Positions 17,335 through 24,947 of a stretch of 64,000 bases of DNA are shown in pieces. How positions within the stretch are numbered: the first letter of the stretch is position 1; every line of letters begins with the position of its first letter. The stretch is from assembly GCA_910586615.1 (NCBI GenBank), contig CAJUJP010000004.1:16233-80232 (forward strand), in the 5' to 3' direction. Position numbers and translations under genes: made by a program. The stretch is from an uncultured Lachnospiraceae bacterium. Lineage in GTDB: Bacteria; Bacillota; Clostridia; Lachnospirales; Lachnospiraceae. Below the pieces are notes generated by a model, which was not told the origin of the DNA, made no database searches, and worked only from the letters and a program-made list of their open reading frames with translations.

Positions 17335-18934
17335 ATTTGTCTTGAAGCGCTGCGGCCACAAATCCTCTGAACAGCGGATGGGGTCTGTTGGGTCTTGACT
17401 TCAATTCGGGATGAGCCTGTGTCGCCACGAAGAAAGGATGTTCCGGCAGCTCGCACATTTCCACAATTCGTCCGTCTGGTGATAAACCTGACAGCTTCAT
17501 GCCGTGTTCTGTGAGCACTGCGCGGTAATCATTGTTTACTTCATAGCGGTGTCTGTGTCTTTCGTGAATAGTCTCCTCACCGTAGAGTTCGTATGCCCTG
17601 GAAGTCTTGTCGAGTACACAGGGATAGGATCCGAGACGTAAAGTGCCGCCGATATCTTCCACGCCGTTCTGGTCAGGCATCAGTGCGATCACCGGATGGG
17701 TTGTGGAAGGGTCAAGTTCTATGCTGTGGGCATCGTTATAGGAGAGCACATTTCTGGCAAATTCTACAATAGCCAGCTGCATACCGAGACAAAGTCCCAG
17801 GAAAGGGATGTTGTTTGTTCTTGCATAGGTAATGGCGTGTATTTTGCCCTCGATTCCTCTGTCTCCGAAGCCGCCGGGCACGAGTACGCCGTTAACGCCG
17901 GCCAGGAGTTCGTTTACATTATCTTTTGTTACGATCTCAGAGTCAACCCATCTTATATTCACCACGCAGCGATTGGAGATGCCGCCGTGTTTTAATGCTT
18001 CGACAACGCTGATATAAGCGTCATGAAGCTGGGTATACTTACCTACAAGGGCAACGGTCACTTCGCTGGAGGGAGTTCTCAATGATTCTACCACGGCCTT
18101 CCAGTCTGTAAGATCCGGTTCCGGACAATCCAGTTTCAGGCAGTCACAGGCTACCTGTGCCAGATGTTCCTCTTCCATAGCAAGAGGCGCCTCGTAAAGA
18201 TGCTCTACGTCAAGGTTCTGTAATACACGGTTGCTTGGCACATTACAAAAGAGTGCGATTTTATCTTTTAAAGTCTGATCTAAAGGGTGCTCGCTGCGGC
18301 ATACGATAATATCCGGCTGAAGCCCCATACCCTGCAGTTCTTTCACGCTGGCCTGGGTAGGCTTGGTCTTCATCTCCTGAGAAGCGCTTAAATAGGGAAT
18401 CAGCGTTACATGGATCAGAATCGCGTTGTCCCGGCCTACTTCATGCTGGAACTGACGAATGGATTCAAGGAAAGGCTGGCTTTCGATATCACCTACCGTA
18501 CCGCCCACCTCAATAATGGCAATGCGCGTGTCCTCGTCTGTAAAGTTGCGGTAGAAACGGCTTTTGATCTCGTTGGTAATGTGCGGGATAACCTGTACGG
18601 TTCCGCCGCCGTAGTCACCGCGCCGCTCTTTCTGCAGTACTGACCAGTAAACCTTTCCTGTGGTCACATTGGAATTCTTGTCCAGATTTTCATCGATAAA
18701 ACGCTCATAATGACCAAGATCAAGATCGGTTTCCGTACCGTCTTCCGTGACAAAAACTTCACCGTGCTGGATCGGATTCATCGTTCCGGGATCGATATTG
18801 ATATAGGGGTCAAACTTCTGCATCGTGACTTTATAGCCGCGTGCCTTTAATAATCTTCCCAGTGAAGCGGCTGTAATGCCTTTGCCGAGACCGGAAACAA
18901 CGCCGCCTGTTACAAATACGTATTTTACTGCCAT
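17333..18934 (-). CDS. pyrG: CTP synthase
   Basis: A 533-residue CTP synthase, full length. The N-terminal synthetase domain begins KYVFVTGGVVSGLGKG, the family signature with the ATP-binding loop, and shows the IEVGGTVGDIES motif. The C-terminal class I glutamine amidotransferase domain has the nucleophile Cys in FLGLCLGMQLA and the His/Glu of the triad in QAHPELKSRP. The enzyme makes CTP from UTP, ATP and glutamine. It is monocistronic, and a stem-loop with a T-run lies in its leader. The start ATG 18934 follows AAGGCAAGGG. Confidence 0.97.
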   Translation of the reverse strand: MAVKYVFVTGGVVSGLGKGITAASLGRLLKARGYKVTMQKFDPYINIDPGTMNPIQHGEVFVTEDGTETDLDLGHYERFIDENLDKNSNVTTGKVYWSVLQKERRGDYGGGTVQVIPHITNEIKSRFYRNFTDEDTRIAIIEVGGTVGDIESQPFLESIRQFQHEVGRDNAILIHVTLIPYLSASQEMKTKPTQASVKELQGMGLQPDIIVCRSEHPLDQTLKDKIALFCNVPSNRVLQNLDVEHLYEAPLAMEEEHLAQVACDCLKLDCPEPDLTDWKAVVESLRTPSSEVTVALVGKYTQLHDAYISVVEALKHGGISNRCVVNIRWVDSEIVTKDNVNELLAGVNGVLVPGGFGDRGIEGKIHAITYARTNNIPFLGLCLGMQLAIVEFARNVLSYNDAHSIELDPSTTHPVIALMPDQNGVEDIGGTLRLGSYPCVLDKTSRAYELYGEETIHERHRHRYEVNNDYRAVLTEHGMKLSGLSPDGRIVEMCELPEHPFFVATQAHPELKSRPNRPHPLFRGFVAAALQDK

Positions 18935-18951
18935 TATATGCCCTTGCCTTT

Positions 18952-18999
18952 CTGTAACGAAAAATAACTATTTGAGATCAGATCTCTGAATAGTTACAG
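18952..18999 (-). promoter_or_regulatory. pyrG leader stem-loop, possible attenuator
   Basis: On the transcribed strand AACTATT (18995-18989) and GAGATC-type arms pair with GATCTC and AATAGTT (to 18966), and ATTTTTCG follows, giving an intrinsic terminator-like shape about 30 bases before the start codon. An alternative outer helix pairs CTGTAAC and GTTACAG (18952-18958 with 18993-18999) and would compete with the inner stem. Attenuation of pyrG is known in Bacillus subtilis through CTP-sensitive reiterative transcription, but the expected GGGC start is not visible here, so the mechanism would be different or absent. Confidence 0.5.
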
Positions 19000-19019
19000 T
19001 TAAAAACCATATATCAATT

Positions 19020-19025
19020 ATTATA
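19020..19025 (-). promoter_or_regulatory. Likely -10 box of the pyrG promoter
   Basis: A perfect TATAAT lies on the minus strand about 85 bases before pyrG, placing transcription start near 19013. No good -35 hexamer is found at 16 to 18 bases, so confidence is moderate. Confidence 0.45.
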
Positions 19026-19122
19026 CAATGAACGGACAGGAAAAATCTACTGCAAAGGTCAAATTTTGTAAAAAACTTTATAATTCTTTTATACTTGTGT
19101 TCATAAATTCATAATTCTCATA

Positions 19123-19151
19123 TTGATTTATGATTTTTCCTTCTATATACT
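19123..19151 (+). promoter_or_regulatory. Predicted sigma-A promoter of ftsH
   Basis: TTGATT (19123-19128), a 17-base spacer and TATACT (19146-19151). Transcription would start near 19158, giving a leader of about 115 bases that contains a small inverted repeat (TTTCCGTG with CATGGAAA, about 19186-19219). Confidence 0.65.
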
Positions 19152-19275
19152 AGATATAGTCTTAAATATTGTAGATAGTTCAGTTTCCGTGCAGCTGCTG
19201 TGAATATTTCATGGAAACATGTAACGATTTATCATATCATTTTAAAATATAGCAGAACGAAAGTGAGGATCCCTC

Positions 19276-21870
19276 ATGGATGATAATTTGAATCAATATG
19301 ACGGCGGACAGGGCCGTGGCCCGGGCGGTCCCGGCGGACCGGGAAATGGCAGTAATAACGGCGGCTCCGGCGGACCGGGAAACGGCGGGAATGATCCCCG
19401 GAAGCAGAGCCTGATCATGCTTGTGGCTGCCGCGGTCATCACGCTGATCTGTATCAGTATGTTTATGAAGATGCTGACAGGTGCAAGCAATCAGGAAATC
19501 ACATATAATTCCTTTGTGAAAATGGTTGAGGACGGAGAAGTGGAAAGTGTGACGGTGGAGTCGGATCGTATCATCATCTACCCGAAAGCACAGAAGCAGA
19601 CTTCTCCTTTTATGTACGGTTACAGCCTGGGCAGTATGACATATTATACAGGCAGGATGGAAGATGACAATACGCTGACACAGCGGCTGCTGGAACACAA
19701 CATTGATGTGAACAAGCAGACCTCTGACAGTTCCAGTATTATTATGACGGTACTGCTGTACTATATTCTGCCCATCTTATTAATGTGGGGACTGCTGAGT
19801 CTGCTGTTTCGACGGATGGGCGGCAAAGGCGGGCCCATGGGCGTGGGCAAGAGTAATGCCAAGGCCTATGTGCAGAAAGAAACGGGCATCACATTTCAGG
19901 ATGTGGCAGGAGAGGATGAAGCGAAAGAGTCCCTGGTAGAAGTTGTGGACTTTCTGCATAATCCGGGGAAATATTCCAAGATCGGTGCCAGGCTGCCCAA
20001 GGGAGCGCTTCTGGTGGGACCTCCCGGTACAGGTAAGACACTGCTTGCCAAGGCAGTGGCAGGAGAGGCACATGTTCCTTTCTTTTCCCTGTCCGGTTCT
20101 GACTTTATAGAATTATATGTGGGTGTGGGCGCTTCCCGTGTACGGGACCTGTTTAAGGAAGCGGAGAAAAATGCACCTTGTATCGTATTTATTGATGAAA
20201 TAGACGCCATCGGACGGAGCAGGGATACGAAGTACGGCGGCGGAAATGAGGAGCGTGAGCAGACGCTGAACCAGCTTTTGTCCGAGATGGACGGTTTTGA
20301 CGGCAAGAAGGGTATTATCATCCTTGCGGCGACGAACAGACCGGAGATTCTGGATAAGGCATTGCTCCGTCCCGGTCGTTTTGACAGAAGAATCATTGTA
20401 GATAAACCCGATTTAAAAGGAAGAGTGGAGATCCTGAAGGTACATGCCAAAGATGTACGGATGGATGAAACGGTGGATCTGAACGAAATTGCGCTGGCGA
20501 CTTCCGGCGCGGTGGGATCCGATCTCGCAAATATGATCAACGAGGCGGCAATCAATGCCGTTAAGACAGGCAGAGAGTATGTGAGCCAGAAGGATCTTTT
20601 TGACGCGGTAGAGCAGGTACTCGTAGGAAAAGAGAAGAAAGACCGGATCATGAGCAAGGAAGAACGCAAGATCGTTTCCTATCATGAAGTCGGCCATGCG
20701 CTGGTCAGCGCACTGCAGAAGAATTCCGAGCCGGTACAGAAGATCACCATCGTGCCCAGAACCATGGGTGCCCTGGGTTATGTCATGCATGTGCCTGAAG
20801 AAGAGAAGTATCTGGATACGGAAGCGGAACTGCGTGACAGGCTGGTAGGACTGCTTGGCGGCCGGGCGGCAGAGGAGATTGTGTTTGATACCGTCACGAC
20901 AGGGGCGGCCAATGATATTGAACAGGCGACCAGCATAGCCCGCAATATGGTCACCCGCTTCGGTATGAGCAAGAAATTCGGATTGATGGGTCTTGCTACG
21001 GTGGAAAGTCAGTATCTGGACGGCCGGGCATCTCTGACCTGTTCCGAGATGACGGCGGCGGATATTGATTCGGAGGTTATGAAGCTTCTGCGTGACAGCT
21101 ATAAGCAGGCGAAGAAACTGCTCAAAGAGAACCGTGAGATCATGGATAAACTGGCGGCTCACCTGATCGAAAAAGAAACCATCACCGGTAAGGAATTCAT
21201 GAAGATCTTCCGCAAGGAAAAAGGACTTCCGGAACCGGAGGAGAATACGGAAGAAGGCAAAAAAGACGAAACAAAGGCTGAAGAAGCGGGAACTTCCGCG
21301 GGAGCACAGCCTCAGCCTGCAGGCGGCCAGACAGTACCGCCGCAGGAACAAATGTATGGTCAGCCGTCACAGTCTGCAGGCGGCCAGCAAGTGATGCCGC
21401 AGGAACAAATGTATGGTCAGCCGTCACAGTCTGCAGGCGGCCAGACAGTACAGCCGCAGGAGCAGATGTACGGTCAGCCGTCACAGTTTGCAGGCGGCCA
21501 GCCGGTACAGTCCCAGAACCAGATGTATGGCCAGCCCGGCCAGAATTCAGATAGTCAGCCGGTGCAAGGGTGGATGCAAGGCCAGCCGCAGAGCACAGGA
21601 AACTGGCCGGTACAGCCCCGGAATCAGATGCCGGAACAGTCACAGCCGTTGGGAACAGGACGGCCCGTGACACCACAGGAATCAGTACAGGGATACCAGC
21701 AGGTTCTGGAAAACGGACAGTCGATGCCGCCGCAGTCTGCAGCCGGGCAGCCGGAACAGCAGAACGGCCGGGAACAGCGCTGGATGCCGCCGACACAGCC
21801 GCAGCCGGAGAACCGGGGACGGTTTTCCCAGGCACCGGAACCACGCAGCGACAGAGATGGCCATAAATAA
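19276..21870 (+). CDS. ftsH: ATP-dependent zinc metalloprotease FtsH with repeat-built tail
   Basis: An 864-residue membrane AAA+ protease. The Gly-rich N-terminus (residues 10-40) is followed by a first helix (about 45-66), the extracytoplasmic domain, and a second helix (about 156-178). The AAA module has Walker A GPPGTGKT (about 248), Walker B IVFIDEIDA (about 300) and ATNRPEILDKALLRPGRFD. The protease domain has the zinc motif HEVGH (470-474). The core ends near residue 660, and the last 190 or so residues are a Gln/Pro/Gly-rich tail with four near-identical 19-residue units (core PQEQMYGQPSQ). Typical FtsH is 600 to 700 residues long, so this tail is an addition. The protein degrades misassembled membrane proteins and short-lived regulators. 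Confidence 0.96.
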   Translation: MDDNLNQYDGGQGRGPGGPGGPGNGSNNGGSGGPGNGGNDPRKQSLIMLVAAAVITLICISMFMKMLTGASNQEITYNSFVKMVEDGEVESVTVESDRIIIYPKAQKQTSPFMYGYSLGSMTYYTGRMEDDNTLTQRLLEHNIDVNKQTSDSSSIIMTVLLYYILPILLMWGLLSLLFRRMGGKGGPMGVGKSNAKAYVQKETGITFQDVAGEDEAKESLVEVVDFLHNPGKYSKIGARLPKGALLVGPPGTGKTLLAKAVAGEAHVPFFSLSGSDFIELYVGVGASRVRDLFKEAEKNAPCIVFIDEIDAIGRSRDTKYGGGNEEREQTLNQLLSEMDGFDGKKGIIILAATNRPEILDKALLRPGRFDRRIIVDKPDLKGRVEILKVHAKDVRMDETVDLNEIALATSGAVGSDLANMINEAAINAVKTGREYVSQKDLFDAVEQVLVGKEKKDRIMSKEERKIVSYHEVGHALVSALQKNSEPVQKITIVPRTMGALGYVMHVPEEEKYLDTEAELRDRLVGLLGGRAAEEIVFDTVTTGAANDIEQATSIARNMVTRFGMSKKFGLMGLATVESQYLDGRASLTCSEMTAADIDSEVMKLLRDSYKQAKKLLKENREIMDKLAAHLIEKETITGKEFMKIFRKEKGLPEPEENTEEGKKDETKAEEAGTSAGAQPQPAGGQTVPPQEQMYGQPSQSAGGQQVMPQEQMYGQPSQSAGGQTVQPQEQMYGQPSQFAGGQPVQSQNQMYGQPGQNSDSQPVQGWMQGQPQSTGNWPVQPRNQMPEQSQPLGTGRPVTPQESVQGYQQVLENGQSMPPQSAAGQPEQQNGREQRWMPPTQPQPENRGRFSQAPEPRSDRDGHK
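21319..21546 (+). repeat. 57-nt minisatellite inside ftsH
   Basis: Four tandem units start at 21319, 21376, 21433 and 21490, an exact 57-base period, each opening GCAGGCGGCCAG. The period is a multiple of three, so copy changes keep the frame. They code for 19-residue units with the core AGGQ.V.PQEQMYGQPSQ. Confidence 0.9.
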
Positions 21871-21884
21871 AAGAATGCTATGTT

Positions 21885-21928
21885 ACAGGGCAAAGTCAGC
21901 TTCGGCAATTGACTTTGCCCTGTTTATT
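21885..21928 (+). terminator. Terminator after ftsH
   Basis: A 14-bp stem (21885-21898 with 21910-21923) with an 11-base loop is followed by a T-rich stretch. Confidence 0.8.
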
Positions 21929-22003
21929 CTATTAATATAAAAAGAGTAAGCCGTTAAAGCGTAAATTGATAAAACGGCTATAAAACATAAAAAGGAACAG
22001 GAT

Positions 22004-23881
22004 ATGTTTGATTTTGAAGAAGAATTAAAAAAACTCCCCAATTCGCCCGGCGTTTATCTTATGCACGATGAGGCCGATACCATCATTTATGTAGGAAAAG
22101 CGGTGAACCTTCACAACCGCGTCCGCTCTTATTTCCGCAAGATCGTGGGAAGGGGACCGCAGATTGATAAGATGGTTCAGCAGATCGCACGGTTTGAGTA
22201 TATTGTGACAGATTCCGAACTGGAAGCGCTGGTGCTTGAGAATAATCTGATCAAAGAATACAGCCCGAAATACAATACCATGCTGAAGGATGACAAAACC
22301 TATCCTTATATCAAAGTGACCATGGGTGAAGAATACCCGCGGATTCTTTTTTCCAGAGAGATGAAAAAAGACCGTTCCAAATATTTCGGACCATATACCA
22401 GCGCGGCGGCGGTGAAGGATACCATTGACCTGATGAATAAACTCTATCAGCTAAAGACCTGTAACCGCAGACTTCCACGGGATATCGGGCTGGAACGCCC
22501 CTGTCTGAACTACCATATCAAACAGTGTACTGCACCCTGTCAGGGCTATATCAGTAAAGAGGAGTATCGGGAACGGGTGGAGCAGGCGCTGGATTTCCTG
22601 AACGGCAATTATAAGCCTATTTTAAAAAATCTGGAAGAAAAAATGACAAGTGCGTCGGAAAATCTTGAATTTGAAGACGCCATACGATACAGAGATCTCT
22701 ATAACAGTGTGAAAAGTGTTGCCCAAAAGCAGAAGATTACAGACAGTGACGGAGAGGACAAAGATATCCTGGCACTGGCAAAGGACGAGACCGACGCGGT
22801 GGTGCAGGTGTTTTTCGTGCGGGACGGCAAGCTGATCGGGCGGGAGCATTTTTATATGACCCATGTACAGGGATATGACAGCGCCCAGATCCTGCTGGAT
22901 TTTGTCAAACAGTTTTATGCAGGCACGCCCTATATTCCCCGTGAACTGATGCTGCAGGAGGAGATCGCGGACATTGAGATTCTGGAGAAATGGCTCAGCA
23001 CCCGAAAGGGCGGCAGAGTCTATATCCGTGTGCCCAAAAAAGGTGCAAAGGAAAAGCTTGTGGAACTGGCGGCGCAGAATGCTCATCTCGTGCTCAGCCA
23101 GGATAAAGAACGGATCAAACGGGAAGAGGGAAGAACCATAGGTGCGGTAAAAGAGATTGCGGCGCTGCTTGATCTGGAACAGGTGAGCCGCATGGAAGCC
23201 TTCGATATTTCTAATATCAGCGGCTTTGCCAATGTAGGCTCCATGGTCGTTTTCGAGAAAGGGAAGGCGAAGCGCAGCGACTACCGGAAGTTCCGTATCC
23301 AGTCCGTGGCGGGGCCGGATGATTATGCATGTATGAAAGAAGTGCTTACCAGGCGGTTTGTGCACGGTATGGAAGAGAAAGAAGAACTGAATCGGAGGGA
23401 AGTGGATCATGAATTCGGAAGCTTTACCAAATTTCCTGACCTGCTCCTGATGGACGGCGGCAGAGGACAGGTCAACATTGCCTTGCAGGTGCTGGAAGAA
23501 CTGCAACTGGACATTCCGGTCTGCGGTATGGTCAAGGACGATAATCACCGTACCAGAGGGCTGTACTATCATAACGTGGAAATTCCTATTGACACGCACT
23601 CGGAAGGATTCAAACTGATCACGAGAATACAGGATGAGGCGCACCGATTTGCCATTGAGTATCATCGTTCTTTGCGCTCCAAGGCTCAGGTCAAATCAGT
23701 TCTGGATGAGATTCCGGGGGTAGGACCGGCCAGACGCAAGGCGCTGATGAGACATTTCGGATCCATTCATGAAATTAAAGAAGCGTCAGTGGAACAGTTA
23801 TGCGAGGTGCCGGAGATTCCGGAGCATATCGGAAAGCAGATTTTTGAGTTTTTCCGGAGGGAGGAGAAGGGGGAGCGATAA
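22004..23881 (+). CDS. uvrC: Excinuclease ABC subunit C
   Basis: A 625-residue nucleotide excision repair nuclease. The GIY-YIG domain at the N-terminus (NSPGVYLMHDEADTIIYVGK) makes the 3' incision. A UVR helical motif (about 200-235) binds UvrB, the RNase H-like domain (with LLLMDGGRGQVNIAL) makes the 5' incision, and helix-hairpin-helix motifs (DEIPGVGPARRKALMRHFGS) end the protein. ATG 22004 follows AAGGAACAGG. It stands between terminators, so it is transcribed alone. Confidence 0.96.
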   Translation: MFDFEEELKKLPNSPGVYLMHDEADTIIYVGKAVNLHNRVRSYFRKIVGRGPQIDKMVQQIARFEYIVTDSELEALVLENNLIKEYSPKYNTMLKDDKTYPYIKVTMGEEYPRILFSREMKKDRSKYFGPYTSAAAVKDTIDLMNKLYQLKTCNRRLPRDIGLERPCLNYHIKQCTAPCQGYISKEEYRERVEQALDFLNGNYKPILKNLEEKMTSASENLEFEDAIRYRDLYNSVKSVAQKQKITDSDGEDKDILALAKDETDAVVQVFFVRDGKLIGREHFYMTHVQGYDSAQILLDFVKQFYAGTPYIPRELMLQEEIADIEILEKWLSTRKGGRVYIRVPKKGAKEKLVELAAQNAHLVLSQDKERIKREEGRTIGAVKEIAALLDLEQVSRMEAFDISNISGFANVGSMVVFEKGKAKRSDYRKFRIQSVAGPDDYACMKEVLTRRFVHGMEEKEELNRREVDHEFGSFTKFPDLLLMDGGRGQVNIALQVLEELQLDIPVCGMVKDDNHRTRGLYYHNVEIPIDTHSEGFKLITRIQDEAHRFAIEYHRSLRSKAQVKSVLDEIPGVGPARRKALMRHFGSIHEIKEASVEQLCEVPEIPEHIGKQIFEFFRREEKGER

Positions 23882-23940
23882 CATCGACCGGACAGATACG
23901 GGAAGACGAGTGCGGAAGCACTGCATAGAAGTCAATATTG

Positions 23941-23978
23941 AACCATCATGGCAGTTAATCTGGCATGGTGGTTTTTTT
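23941..23978 (+). terminator. Terminator after uvrC
   Basis: A 10-bp stem (23941-23950 with 23964-23973, one G-T pair) is followed by seven T. Confidence 0.85.
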
Positions 23979-24173
23979 CTGGCATAACTGTAAAATTCTT
24001 GTATTATTTCCGATTTTCAGATACTATGCTTTAATTCCACAAAACGGAGAACGATTCTCCATAAATTCAAATGATTACAGTGATTAAAAAGAGTATAGTA
24101 TAAGTGGCAGGAATCATACTGGTTAATGCAGAAAAAACTGGCGGATCAAATATGGAAGAGGGGGTATATACAG

Positions 24174-24947
24174 ATGGATCAGATCAAGATCGGGGAATTT
24201 ATTGCCCGAAAAAGAAAAGAGCAGGAACTGACACAGCTCCGGTTTGCGGAGCTGGTAGGTGTGTCCAACAAGACCGTTTCCAAATGGGAGACGGGAATAC
24301 GGCTGCCTGATGTGGCACTTTTGCAGACGGTCTGTGATATCCTGAAAATAACGATTAATGAATTGCTGGCAGGTGAGGAAATTTCAGAAAGCGAGTTTAT
24401 CAGGAAGACGGAGGATAATGTAATTGGTCTGGTGCAGGAACTGGACGAGATAAAGCAGACAAAAATAAGCAGAAGCATGGGCGTGCTTTGCAGTGTGCTG
24501 GTGGTGGCCGGCGGCATGTTGTTAACGATGGCACATATCGCGGGTAGAATTAATATGCGGCTCTTTTTTCATCTTCCTACTATTTTTTATATGACAGCAA
24601 TTTTCTTTTTGATTATGGGCGTTACGGGAGCATTCACCAGATACATAGCCGGATATGGATGCTGGTTGAAGATAAGAAAATACAGCGCGGGCGAGATGGA
24701 CAAAATCATCTGTACGGTAGAATATGCGAAAAAACTGATTGTCCTGATCGCGCTTTTTGTTTCGCTGGTCAATGGTGTAAGGATTCTCAGCGATCCTAAA
24801 CAGATCTGGCAGTCCGGTCCTTTTATGGCGGGTGTTATTCTTTCGTTTTTCTATATGATCATTATGGAGGTCATTCATGATCAGATTCTGTATCAATGTA
24901 AAATGGCCATGCTGGAAAACGGGAACAGGGAAGGGGGAATAGGATGA
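24174..24947 (+). CDS. XRE-family regulator with membrane domain
   Basis: A 257-residue protein with an N-terminal helix-turn-helix (about 5-60: RKRKEQELTQLRFAELVGV, then KTVSKWETG), a linker, and four predicted membrane helices from about residue 100. Such membrane-tethered XRE regulators are common in Lachnospiraceae and usually sit with the transporter they control. The start at ATG 24174 follows GAGGGGG; upstream in-frame ATG codons lack a ribosome binding site. Its stop overlaps the start of the permease gene by four bases (ATGA), so I infer autoregulation of this ABC operon. The signal sensed is unknown. Confidence 0.8.
   Translation: MDQIKIGEFIARKRKEQELTQLRFAELVGVSNKTVSKWETGIRLPDVALLQTVCDILKITINELLAGEEISESEFIRKTEDNVIGLVQELDEIKQTKISRSMGVLCSVLVVAGGMLLTMAHIAGRINMRLFFHLPTIFYMTAIFFLIMGVTGAFTRYIAGYGCWLKIRKYSAGEMDKIICTVEYAKKLIVLIALFVSLVNGVRILSDPKQIWQSGPFMAGVILSFFYMIIMEVIHDQILYQCKMAMLENGNREGGIG

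Noticed and set aside
20413..21351. A 312-codon open frame on the minus strand
   Set aside because: It mirrors the AAA and protease parts of ftsH; composition is that of an antisense frame.
22622..23665. A 347-codon open frame on the minus strand
   Set aside because: It lies fully inside uvrC, which is certain, and has no ribosome binding site or recognisable protein features.
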